A stretch of DNA of 64,000 bases from SZUA-442 sp963759175. Its GTDB lineage: Bacteria; Actinomycetota; Acidimicrobiia; Spongiisociales; UBA5794. This document shows positions 50,626 to 59,065 of the stretch, piece by piece (the stretch's first letter is position 1; each line of letters begins with the position of its first letter). The notes beneath the pieces were generated by a model. It was not told the DNA's origin, ran no database searches, and worked only from the letters and a program-made list of their open reading frames with translations. Where the stretch lies: the NCBI GenBank assembly GCA_963759175.1, contig CAVWXP010000005.1, forward strand, positions 124,001-188,000, in the 5' to 3' direction. Position numbers and translations under genes: made by a program.

Positions 50626-50750
50626 CTCACCGCTGCACAGGCGACCTGGCTACCCCTCGGAGGGGATCACAGTTGCGGGACAGCGCCGGGATCTCACCGG
50701 ACTTCGCTCTGCAACGGCACCCGGGAACTCGGTCCCGGGGCGTCCATGTC
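50626..50750 (-). promoter_or_regulatory. cobalamin riboswitch
   Basis: Reading leftwards: GAAGTCCGGTGAGATCC, then GGCGCTGTCCCGCAACTGTG (B12 box region) and GTAGCCAGGTCGCC. These match the conserved core of adenosylcobalamin riboswitches in order and spacing. It lies just upstream of btuF, so B12 should repress the importer. Outer limits are approximate. Confidence 0.92.
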
Positions 50751-50827
50751 GGACTGTAGCGGCGCGGTCGTCACGACGCCCGCCTGACTCGGCGGTTCGA
50801 GCATGGCGGCTCGCTATCGTCCTGAGG

Positions 50828-50971
50828 GTGAAACGCTTCCTCCTCATCGCCTTGGCCTTCGTCCTCGTCGCGATCCTGGCTTCGGTCAAACTCCGCAAAC
50901 GATCGACCGCGACCGGCGAGGTCGACCCGGGCGGCACATGGGAACCTGCTGACGACCCGACCGCCGCATGA
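50828..50971 (+). CDS. small membrane-anchored protein (47 aa)
   Basis: A 47-residue protein with an N-terminal transmembrane helix (KRFLLIALAFVLVAILASV) and a short polar tail (STATGEVDPGGTWEPADD). GTG start at the first position with a ribosome site (TGAGGGTG). Its stop overlaps the next gene's ATG (ATGA). The longer frame upstream is antisense to btuF. No family recognised. Confidence 0.6.
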   Translation: MKRFLLIALAFVLVAILASVKLRKRSTATGEVDPGGTWEPADDPTAA

Positions 50972-51690
50972 GGATCCTCGTCGAAGCGACCGGTGAGGTC
51001 GGACAACGCACCGCCCAGGTGCTGTTGTCCCAGGCCTCGGTCGACTACGTGGGGATCCTGCGATCGACCAACCCCAAGCGCTCCAAGCGCTCGGGGTCTG
51101 CCTCGGGACCCGAGGGCTATGACATCGCCGTCACCGACTCGGCCGGCTCCCCGTCGAACCTCATCGCCCAATGCGCTGTCACGGGCATTCCGGTCGTCGT
51201 GTGGGCCGATGCGACCGACGTCGCTCCGGGCAAAGCCGTGATTCCGATCGTGCTGGCCGCAAACGCCGGGTCTGCACTGCCCGGCGCCCTCCTCTCCCAC
51301 CCGACCGCCTCGCTCCACGACGACGATCCCGTCACCGTCGCATGGACGGAACCCGGGAAGCCGAAACGCAGGGGCGAGACCGTCGTGTTCCCCGAGCCTG
51401 TCGGCCGAGCCGTCGCCCGGCAGCGATCCGCCGGTGAACTCGTCGCCACGGTGGACGGGGACTGGGCGGCCGTGGTCGCCCACATCGGCTCGGACGACGA
51501 CCGGCGCATCGTCGGCGTCGCCGACCACGCTGCCTACCTCGAGGCACTGGTCCTCGGCGCTGTCGTCCTCGCGGCAGCTGCTGGCGCCTACCCGCCGGGG
51601 GTGCACCGCGCAGGCGACGCCGGTGAACACTTGCTGAACGCCCTCGACCAGGTGGAACTCGACATCGCCACGTGGCGTTCAACCGTATGA
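50968..51690 (+). CDS. Rossmann-fold protein of unknown function
   Basis: A 240-residue soluble protein. The N-terminus MRILVEATGEVGQRTAQVLL is a GxGxxG-like dinucleotide-binding start (Ala/Thr variants), followed by alternating strand-helix elements (IPVVVWADATDVAP, AVIPIVLAANAGSALPGALL), like a saccharopine or homoserine dehydrogenase-type N-domain. The C-terminus is helical (DAGEHLLNALDQVELDIATW). No named family recognised. Coupled to the small membrane protein upstream by a 4-base overlap. Confidence 0.65.
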   Translation: MRILVEATGEVGQRTAQVLLSQASVDYVGILRSTNPKRSKRSGSASGPEGYDIAVTDSAGSPSNLIAQCAVTGIPVVVWADATDVAPGKAVIPIVLAANAGSALPGALLSHPTASLHDDDPVTVAWTEPGKPKRRGETVVFPEPVGRAVARQRSAGELVATVDGDWAAVVAHIGSDDDRRIVGVADHAAYLEALVLGAVVLAAAAGAYPPGVHRAGDAGEHLLNALDQVELDIATWRSTV

Positions 51691-51705
51691 CCGACGAAGG
51701 ACCAC

Positions 51706-53712
51706 GTGAAGCGTCTGCTCCTCATCACCGCCCTGGCCGCGGTGGCTGCCTCGTGCACGCCATCGGGCGACGCTGACGCGCCCTCGACGACAACCGGCGA
51801 CCAGTCGACGACTGCCGAGTACACCGGCGAGTCCTTCGCTGGCACCGTCGAGGCCCCCGAGTTCCCCGAGGGGCTCGAGTGGATCAACACCGCCTCACCC
51901 ATTGCCATGAACGACCTCAAGGGCAAGGTCGTGCTCCTCGACTTCTGGACGTACGGATGTATCAACTGCATCCACATCCTTCCGGACCTCGAACGCCTCG
52001 AGACCGAGTTCGCCGACGAGCTGGTCGTGATCGGGGTGCACTCGGCCAAGTTCCCGAACGAGGCGCGCACGGGCAACCTGCGTGACATCGTCCAGCGCTA
52101 CGAGATCACCCATCCCGTCGTCAACGACGAGGATTTCGCCGTGTGGGACGCCTGGGGAGCGAACGCCTGGCCCACGATCGCCGTGGTCGACCCCACCGGG
52201 CGGGTGGTGGGCACGAGGGCCGGCGAGGGCGTCTACGACGCCGTGCAGCCGGTCATCGCCGGGCTCGTCGCCGAGTTCGATGCACAGGGTGCGATCAGCA
52301 GGGATCCCGTCGTGAGGGCGCTCGAGGCCGATGTGGCGCCGGATCGCCCGCTGCGGTACCCGGGGAAGGTACTCGCCGCCGAGGGCAGGCTGTGGATCGC
52401 GGACACGGGCCACCACCGCGTCGTCGAGGTCGATCCTGGATCCGGCGATGTACTCGCCGTCCATGGATCCGGCGTCCGTGGCGCAGATGACGGCGTCGCC
52501 GCCGAGGCCACCTTCCATGCCCCCCAGGGACTCGCTCTCGGCGATGGCATCCTCTACGTGGCAGACACCAACAACCATCTGATCCGTGGCATCGACCTCA
52601 CGACCGGTGAGGTCACGACGGTGATCGGCACCGGTGAAAAGGGATGGCCGCCGTCATCGGGAACCCTCCGTACGACGGCACTTGCGAGTCCGTGGGCCGT
52701 GGCGTGGGCCGACGGGTCGCTGTACATCGCCAATGCGGGCACGCACCAGATATGGCGAGCCGATGTGGCGCTGGACACGGTCGGTCCCTACATCGGGAGT
52801 GCACGCGAGGGCACGCTGAACGGAACATTCACGAAGGCCGAGCTCGCCCAACCATCGAGCCTCACGGTGAGCAGCGATGGCATGATCTACTTTGCCGACT
52901 CCGAGTCGTCGTCGATCCGCGTGGCGGACACCCGTAACGAGGAGACCTCCCTCGTGGTCGGCGGCAACGGGTCACTGTTCGACTTCGGTGACACCGACGG
53001 GACAGGGAATGCGGCACGCCTCCAGCATCCGCTCGGCACAGCCCTCGCCGGCACCACCTTGTACGTCGCCGACACGTACAACTCGAAGATCAAGCGCGTC
53101 GACGTGGACACGGACACCGTCACGTCGTGGCTCGGAACCGCGGCGGGCTTCGCCGATGGCGACGAGCCTGCCTTCAATGAACCCGGCGGCCTCTCCCTCG
53201 ACGGCGACGTCCTGTGGGTGGCCGACACCAACAACCACGCCGTCCGCAAGGTCGACCTCGCCACCGGTGCCACGTCGACCCTCGTCCTGAAGGGCATCGA
53301 GCGCTTCGGTGCACCTGCCGCCTACCGCGGCGACATCGTCACCCTCCCCGAGATCGACGTGTCGGCCGGCGAGGCCAGTGTCGTACTCGCGTACACGCTC
53401 CCTGAGGGGTACAAGGTGAACGACGAGGCGCCCTCATCGGTGGTGATCAGCGCGGGATCGACCATCGCCGCGTTCCCGACGGGCGACACGGTCGACATCA
53501 CGGGAACCGCGGTTCCCGTGCCGCTACCGATCTCCCTGATCCAGGGCTCCGGCTCGGTGCACTTCGACGTGACCCTGATCTACTGCGAGGCGATCAACAC
53601 GAGCTTGTGCCTGATCGACCAGACGAGGTTCATCCAACCCCTCACGGTCGGTGCCGAGGGAGCATCCAGCCAGATCACCCTGCCCCGCGCCATCCCGACA
53701 CCGGGCGGCTGA
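51706..53712 (+). CDS. lipoprotein with thioredoxin-like and NHL-repeat domains (NHLRC2-like)
   Basis: A 668-residue protein. Lipobox ASC (Cys17), a short Thr-rich linker, a TlpA-like thioredoxin domain (residues about 45-195) with CxxC Cys85/Cys88 in TYGCINCIH and cis-Pro in NAWPT. A six-bladed NHL propeller (about 215-530; blades ending IADTGHHRVVEVD, VADTNNHLIRGID, VADTYNSKIKRVD, VADTNNHAVRKVD) follows, then a C-terminal beta domain with two Cys (IYCEAINTSLCLI). The order matches NHLRC2-like proteins in bacteria and animals. Located on the outer membrane face; redox partner unknown. GTG start. Confidence 0.88.
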   Translation: MKRLLLITALAAVAASCTPSGDADAPSTTTGDQSTTAEYTGESFAGTVEAPEFPEGLEWINTASPIAMNDLKGKVVLLDFWTYGCINCIHILPDLERLETEFADELVVIGVHSAKFPNEARTGNLRDIVQRYEITHPVVNDEDFAVWDAWGANAWPTIAVVDPTGRVVGTRAGEGVYDAVQPVIAGLVAEFDAQGAISRDPVVRALEADVAPDRPLRYPGKVLAAEGRLWIADTGHHRVVEVDPGSGDVLAVHGSGVRGADDGVAAEATFHAPQGLALGDGILYVADTNNHLIRGIDLTTGEVTTVIGTGEKGWPPSSGTLRTTALASPWAVAWADGSLYIANAGTHQIWRADVALDTVGPYIGSAREGTLNGTFTKAELAQPSSLTVSSDGMIYFADSESSSIRVADTRNEETSLVVGGNGSLFDFGDTDGTGNAARLQHPLGTALAGTTLYVADTYNSKIKRVDVDTDTVTSWLGTAAGFADGDEPAFNEPGGLSLDGDVLWVADTNNHAVRKVDLATGATSTLVLKGIERFGAPAAYRGDIVTLPEIDVSAGEASVVLAYTLPEGYKVNDEAPSSVVISAGSTIAAFPTGDTVDITGTAVPVPLPISLIQGSGSVHFDVTLIYCEAINTSLCLIDQTRFIQPLTVGAEGASSQITLPRAIPTPGG

Positions 53713-53718
53713 GCGAGG

Positions 53719-54168
53719 TCAACCGGTTTCGACGGTGTCCTCGGATGTGATCGAGGCGGACTCGGGTTGGGACACCTGCACGACAGCACGCGGTTGTGCC
53801 TGGGTGGGGACCACCTGGTCGCCGGTCTCCTCCAGCATGATGATCTCGACGCCGCCCACGACGTCTGAGATGAGGTTGTAGAGCACGGCCGCGAGCGTCA
53901 TCGCCCCCGACACGACGATCACCCACACGATGGCGAGCATCAGCACGACCCGGAAGTACAGCTCACCGTCGGGCGTGAAGACGATCGTCAGGCGCCCGAA
54001 GGTCTCGACGAAGGCATCGGGGATTCCCCGTTGGACGGCGATGGACCACGCGACCCACACGCCGAGGGTCCATATGAGGCCACCGATGAAGTTCAGGACG
54101 AGTGCGACCTTGAGCACTGTCCACGGGTCGATCTTGCGGATGATGCGACGTACTCGTCGGACCGCCAT
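53719..54168 (-). CDS. DUF3566 transmembrane protein
   Basis: A 149-residue protein with a basic cytosolic N-terminus (RRVRRIIRKIDPWTVLKVAL), two transmembrane helices (about residues 18-44 and 74-98) and a polar C-terminal tail. The KIDPWTVLK start and the position directly after gyrA are the hallmark of the DUF3566 family, equivalent to Rv0007. Function in wall or division is suspected, not shown. Convergent with the NHL lipoprotein gene. Confidence 0.9.
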   Translation of the reverse strand: MAVRRVRRIIRKIDPWTVLKVALVLNFIGGLIWTLGVWVAWSIAVQRGIPDAFVETFGRLTIVFTPDGELYFRVVLMLAIVWVIVVSGAMTLAAVLYNLISDVVGGVEIIMLEETGDQVVPTQAQPRAVVQVSQPESASITSEDTVETG

Positions 54169-54252
54169 GTGTCCTCCCTGACGCGCCTGAGTGTATCCGG
54201 GCGTTCCGAAACGCCCTGCCCAAGAAGACGTCAGCGGTCCCGGGATCGTTCC

Positions 54253-56694
54253 CTACTCGTCGGGGATGTCCTCGCTGCGGGCGGCCACGGCCAGTGCCGA
54301 CAGGGTCGCACCCTCGGCGAGGTTCATCACCTTGACTCCCATGGAATTGCGGCCATACCGGTTGATGTTCTTCACGGCCTGACGGATCACGATGCCATCG
54401 GACGAGGTGATCACCACCTCGTCCGAGTCCACCACGGCCCGTGCCGTGACCAACGTCCCACGAGTCGAAACGATCTTGATCGCCTTGACGCCGAGTCCGC
54501 CACGGTGCTTGACCGGGAAGTCCGTCAAGCGGGTTCGCTTGCCGAATCCACCCGACGTCACGAGGAGGACGTCATCGCCCTCGTCGGCGATCGCAGCACC
54601 CACGACCTCGTCGCCATCCTTGATCCGGATCCCGCGAACACCCTGGGATGCCCGACCCGTCGACCGGACCTCGTCCTCGGCGAATCGGATGCCCTGCCCC
54701 TTGCGGGTGAACATCATCAGGTCGGAGTTGCCGTTCGTCTGGCGCACGGCGACGACCTCGTCACCGTCCTTGAGGTTGATCGCTATCAGGACCTGGTTGC
54801 GCGAGTCGTAGTCGGAGAACTTCGACTTCTTCACCTGGCCCGACTTGGTGAACATCACCAGGTATCGACTGGTCTCGTAGTCACGGGTGTCGATGATCGC
54901 CTGGACGAACTCGTCGGACTCGAGGGGCATGACGGACTGCACGACCACGCCCTTGGCGGTGCGATCCTTGCGAGGGATCTCGTGGGCACGGATGCGGTAC
55001 ACGCGTCCGCGATTCGTGAAGAACAACAGGTAGGCGTGGGCCGATGTGTGCAACAGGTGCGTGACCACATCGTCGTCGCGCAATCCCGTGCCCTTGACGC
55101 CGCGGCCACCACGACCCTGGGTCCGATAGGCCTTGGCGAGCACTGACTTGACGTACCCGGCCGCCGACATCGACACCACGAGATCCTCATCAGCGATGAG
55201 GTCCTCGAGCGACATGTCGCCTGCATCGGGGATGATCTGGGATCGCCGATCATCGGCGAACTTGTCCCGGATCTCGCCCAACTCCGTGGCGATGAGGGCA
55301 CGCCGCTTGGACTCGTTGGCCAGCAGGTCCTCCAGGTAGGAGATCGTCGCCTCGATCTCCGCCAGTTCCTCGCGGAGCTTGTTCGTCTCGAGCGCCGTGA
55401 GCCTGCGAAGCGGCATGTCGAGGATGTGGTTGGCCTGGATGTCGCTCAGCTCGAACTCGTCCATCAGGGCGCTGCGGGCCACATCGACGTTCTCGGAGGA
55501 CCGGATGATCTGGACGACGCGGTCGATGTTGTCGAGGGCGATCAGGAGACCGCGCAGGATGTGGGCACGGGCCTCCGCCTTGGCCAGGCGGAACCGCGAA
55601 CGCCGCTCGATCACCTCGAGCTGGTGATCCACGTAGTGGTGGACGAGTTGGGCGAGGTTGAGGGTGCGGGGAACGCCATCGACGAGTGCCACGTTGTTGA
55701 CCGAGAAGTTGTCCTCGAGCTGGGTCATCTTGAACAGTTGGTTGAGGACGACCTGGGGATTTGCGTCCTTCTTCAACTCGATCACGAGCCTCGTGCCGTT
55801 GCGGTCGCTCTCGTCGCGCAGGTCGGCGATGCCGACGATGGTCTTGGCGCGGACCAGGTCGGCGATCTTCTCCATGATGCGGTCCCTCGACACCTGGTAC
55901 GGGATCTCGGACACCACGATCGCCATCCGTCCCTTGCGGATCTCGAGGACGTCGGTGACGGCACGGATCTTGATCGAGCCGCGACCCATCATCAGGGCAT
56001 CGTTGACGCCCTTGGTCCCGACGATGTAGCCACCCGTAGGGAAGTCCGGGCCCCGTACGAATTCGGCGAGGTCCTCGGCGGTCGCGTCGGAATGGTCGAG
56101 AGCATGGAGAACGGCGTCGCACACCTCACCGAGGTTGTGGGGAGCCATGTTGGTTGCCATGCCGACGGCGATGCCGGTCGAGCCGTTGACGAGGAGGTTC
56201 GGGAACCGAGCAGGCAGGACCTCGGGCTCCTGACGCTCCACGGAGTAGTTGTCCTTGAAGTCGACGGTGTCCTCGTCGATGCCGTCGAGCATGTGCGCGG
56301 ACAGCTTGGCCAGGCGGGCCTCGACGTATCGCATGGCGGCCGGCGGGTCGTCGACGGTGCCGAAGTTGCCCTGGGGATCGATGAGCGGGTTGCGCAGGGC
56401 GAAGTCCTGGCCGAGGCGAACCATCGAGTCATAGACGGCTTCGGGGGCATGGGGATGGAACCAGCCGACGACGTCGCCGACGACACGGGAGGCCTTGCGA
56501 TACGGCGTCCCCGGTCGGATGCCGCTGTCCCACATCGAATACAGGATGCGACGATGGACCGGCTTGAGGCCGTCGCGGACGTCGGGCAGGGCGCGTGACA
56601 CGATGACCGACATCGCGTACTCGAGGAACGAGTCCTGCATCTCGCGCTCGATGTTGATCGGCGTGTGCCTGTGTTGTGTCTCGTCGTTCGGCAT
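54253..56694 (-). CDS. gyrA: DNA gyrase subunit A
   Basis: An 813-residue type IIA topoisomerase breakage-reunion subunit. Residues 1-500 hold the winged-helix and tower domains with catalytic Tyr123 (MRYVEARL), and the C-terminal six-bladed GyrA beta-pinwheel carries the GyrA box GRGGRGVKG. The quinolone-resistance region reads WFHPHAPEAVYDSMVRLGQ, where most bacteria have YHPHGDS/AxVYD; the residues matching E. coli Gly81, Asp82 and Ser83 are Ala, Pro and Glu. It lies 12 bases after gyrB on the same strand. Length is normal for actinobacteria. Confidence 0.97.
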   Translation of the reverse strand: MPNDETQHRHTPINIEREMQDSFLEYAMSVIVSRALPDVRDGLKPVHRRILYSMWDSGIRPGTPYRKASRVVGDVVGWFHPHAPEAVYDSMVRLGQDFALRNPLIDPQGNFGTVDDPPAAMRYVEARLAKLSAHMLDGIDEDTVDFKDNYSVERQEPEVLPARFPNLLVNGSTGIAVGMATNMAPHNLGEVCDAVLHALDHSDATAEDLAEFVRGPDFPTGGYIVGTKGVNDALMMGRGSIKIRAVTDVLEIRKGRMAIVVSEIPYQVSRDRIMEKIADLVRAKTIVGIADLRDESDRNGTRLVIELKKDANPQVVLNQLFKMTQLEDNFSVNNVALVDGVPRTLNLAQLVHHYVDHQLEVIERRSRFRLAKAEARAHILRGLLIALDNIDRVVQIIRSSENVDVARSALMDEFELSDIQANHILDMPLRRLTALETNKLREELAEIEATISYLEDLLANESKRRALIATELGEIRDKFADDRRSQIIPDAGDMSLEDLIADEDLVVSMSAAGYVKSVLAKAYRTQGRGGRGVKGTGLRDDDVVTHLLHTSAHAYLLFFTNRGRVYRIRAHEIPRKDRTAKGVVVQSVMPLESDEFVQAIIDTRDYETSRYLVMFTKSGQVKKSKFSDYDSRNQVLIAINLKDGDEVVAVRQTNGNSDLMMFTRKGQGIRFAEDEVRSTGRASQGVRGIRIKDGDEVVGAAIADEGDDVLLVTSGGFGKRTRLTDFPVKHRGGLGVKAIKIVSTRGTLVTARAVVDSDEVVITSSDGIVIRQAVKNINRYGRNSMGVKVMNLAEGATLSALAVAARSEDIPDE

Positions 56695-56706
56695 CGTCGA
56701 CCTTCC

Positions 56707-58632
56707 CTATGCGTCGAGGAATCGGACGTCTTTGGCGTTCTGCTGGATGAACGTCCTGCGTGCTTCGACGTCGGTGCCCATGAGCGTTTGGAACGTCACC
56801 TCGGCGGAGAACTGCTCCTCGAGTTGGACCTGGAGCAGGGTGCGGGTCGCCGGGTCCATGGTGGTGTCCCACAGCTGATCGGCATTCATCTCGCCGAGAC
56901 CCTTGAAGCGTCCCACGGACACCTTGCGTCCATCGTTGGCTGCCATGAAGCGATCGAGTTCGTCATCGTTCTGGATCCACGTCGTCTTCGTCCCGATTTT
57001 CGCCGAGTAGAGCGGCGGCTGGGCGATGTACATGTAGCCGTGCTCGATCACCTCGGGCATGTGCCGGAAGAAGAACGTCAGGAGCAGTGTCCTGATGTGG
57101 GCGCCGTCGACGTCGGCGTCCGTGAGGATGATGATCTTCTTGTACCTGGCCTTGGAGATGTCCATCTCGTCGCCGATCCCCGTACCGATGGCGGTGATGA
57201 GGGACTGGATCTCGGTGTTCTGGAGGACGCGGGCAAGACGGTTCTTCTCGACGTTGATGATCTTGCCGCGGATCGGCAGGATCGCCTGGAACTCGGAGTT
57301 GCGTGCCTGCTTCGCCGAACCGCCTGCCGAATCCCCCTCGACGATGAACATCTCGGAGAGGTCGGGATCCTTCGAGGAGCAGTCCGAGAGCTTGCCGGGG
57401 AGGCCAGCGGACTCGAGCAGGCTCTTTCGCCGTGTCAGGTCCCGCGCCTGGCGGGCCGCAGCACGCGCTCTCGCTGCCTGGGACGCCTTGTCCACGATCT
57501 TGCGGGCCTCGCCGGGGTTCTTCTCGAGCCACTCGGGTAGCGCCTGGTTGAGCGTCTTCTGGACGAAGGAGCGGATCTCGGTGTTGCCGAGCTTGGTCTT
57601 CGTCTGTCCCTCGAACTGGGGTTGGCGGACCTTGGCGGAAATCACGGCCGTGAGGCCCTCCCGCACGTCCTCACCCTGGAGATTCGGGTCCTTCTCCTTG
57701 AGCACGTTGCGGGATCGGGCGAAGTCGTTGATCGCTCGCGTCAACGCCGTGCGGAACCCCTCTTCGTGGGTTCCACCCTCGTGGGTGTTGATGTTGTTCG
57801 CAAACGAGAGGATCGTCTCGTTGTACTGGCCCGTCCACTGGAGGGCGACGGCGACCTCGCCTTCGTCCGACTCGTGCTCGAAGAAGGCCACCTTCGCATG
57901 GATCGGATCCCGCTTGGCATTGAGGTGCTTGACGAAGTCGATGATGCCTCCGGCGTACTTGAAGGTCTCCTCGCGGAGCTCACCTTCGCGTTCGTCCCGG
58001 AACCGGATCTCGAGGCCCTTGTTGAGGAAGGCCATCTCGCGGAGTCGATTGACGACCGTCTGTGATGAGTAGGTCGTCGTCTCCGTGAAGATCTCCGGGT
58101 CGGCCCAGAATGTCACCTGGGTTCCCGATCGCTTCATGGGCTTGATCTTCTTGAGCTTCGAGACCGGCGCCCCGTACCTGAAGTCCTGTCGCCACAGGAA
58201 CCCGTCGCGGACGACTTCGACCTCGGTCCGGATCGACAGGGCGTTGACGACGCTCACGCCGACCCCGTGGAGGCCCCCCGACATCTGATAGGCGTCGGAA
58301 TCGAACTTGCCGCCGGCGTGGAGGGTGGTGAGGACGGTCGTGACCGCGGCCTCGCCCGTCTTCTGATGGGTGGCGACCGGGATCCCACGACCGTTGTCGC
58401 GCACTCGGACACCTCCGTCGGGGAGGAGCGTGACGTCGATGCGTGTGCAGTACCCGGCCATCGCCTCGTCGACGGAGTTGTCGACCACCTCCCAGATGAG
58501 GTGGTGGAGCCCCTTGGGACCCGTGGATCCGATGTACATCGCAGGGCGCCGCCGGACCGCTTCGAGGCCCTCGAGGACCTGGATGGAATCGGCTTCGTAC
58601 GACGCGCCAGAGGTACGTTTGGGATTGCTCAC
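56707..58632 (-). CDS. gyrB: DNA gyrase subunit B
   Basis: A 641-residue ATPase subunit: GHKL ATP site (EVVDNSVDEAM, DNGRGIPV, GGLHGVGVSVVNAL), transducer and Toprim domains with EGDSAGGSAKQARN and LTDADVDGAHIRTLLL, and a QRDR-type LPGKLSDCSSKD. It forms the A2B2 holoenzyme with GyrA. The GTG start (SNPKRTSGASYEADSIQVL) is chosen because gyrB homology begins near YEADSI; a longer ATG-led frame exists but is unlikely. Upstream 85 bases separate it from dciA. Confidence 0.96.
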   Translation of the reverse strand: MSNPKRTSGASYEADSIQVLEGLEAVRRRPAMYIGSTGPKGLHHLIWEVVDNSVDEAMAGYCTRIDVTLLPDGGVRVRDNGRGIPVATHQKTGEAAVTTVLTTLHAGGKFDSDAYQMSGGLHGVGVSVVNALSIRTEVEVVRDGFLWRQDFRYGAPVSKLKKIKPMKRSGTQVTFWADPEIFTETTTYSSQTVVNRLREMAFLNKGLEIRFRDEREGELREETFKYAGGIIDFVKHLNAKRDPIHAKVAFFEHESDEGEVAVALQWTGQYNETILSFANNINTHEGGTHEEGFRTALTRAINDFARSRNVLKEKDPNLQGEDVREGLTAVISAKVRQPQFEGQTKTKLGNTEIRSFVQKTLNQALPEWLEKNPGEARKIVDKASQAARARAAARQARDLTRRKSLLESAGLPGKLSDCSSKDPDLSEMFIVEGDSAGGSAKQARNSEFQAILPIRGKIINVEKNRLARVLQNTEIQSLITAIGTGIGDEMDISKARYKKIIILTDADVDGAHIRTLLLTFFFRHMPEVIEHGYMYIAQPPLYSAKIGTKTTWIQNDDELDRFMAANDGRKVSVGRFKGLGEMNADQLWDTTMDPATRTLLQVQLEEQFSAEVTFQTLMGTDVEARRTFIQQNAKDVRFLDA

Positions 58633-58717
58633 GAGGCTCCTTCGACTCCCCCGGGGGACATCATCGCGGGGGTTGATGACACTGCTGTAAGTATAGGCCG
58701 TTGGACCGACAAACCCT

Positions 58718-59065
58718 TTATTCCCTTGAGGATCCGGGCCGTTCGGCACTTCCGACCCGCAGTCGCACCCCGGTCACCAGACCAGCTCCGTATCGCTCAC
58801 CGATGACCGTCATCAGGGGTCCCGTCTGATAGCGGAGCAGGGAGGCCGTTGCACCGTCGGGAACGGTCACCAGCAGCATGCGATCGCGGACGCCGACGGG
58901 TGTTCCGAGATGCCAATCCCCGGGGGCGAACTCGGCCCACTCCCCGACCAGGTCTCCGTGGCGCACATCCACTTCGACGGACGTGTGCTCGATGATCGAC
59001 CCGAGGACGGAACTGATCTCCTCGGGTTGTCGTCGGTCATCCTGCCTGAGGTACTTCGCTGGCAT
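58718..59065 (-). CDS. dciA: DciA-like DUF721 protein
   Basis: A 115-residue protein of the DUF721/DciA family, the ancestral loader or operator of the replicative helicase DnaB in bacteria lacking DnaC/DnaI. The KH-like fold is suggested by VGEWAEFAPGDWHLGTP and LLVTVPDGATASLLRYQ. ATG overlaps the recF stop (ATGA). The same position (Rv0004) is conserved in mycobacteria. Confidence 0.87.
   Translation of the reverse strand: MPAKYLRQDDRRQPEEISSVLGSIIEHTSVEVDVRHGDLVGEWAEFAPGDWHLGTPVGVRDRMLLVTVPDGATASLLRYQTGPLMTVIGERYGAGLVTGVRLRVGSAERPGSSRE

Noticed and set aside
54253..58632. Long antisense frames over gyrA and gyrB (for example 55426-56598)
   Set aside because: Both gyrase genes are unambiguous; the antisense frames have shadow composition.
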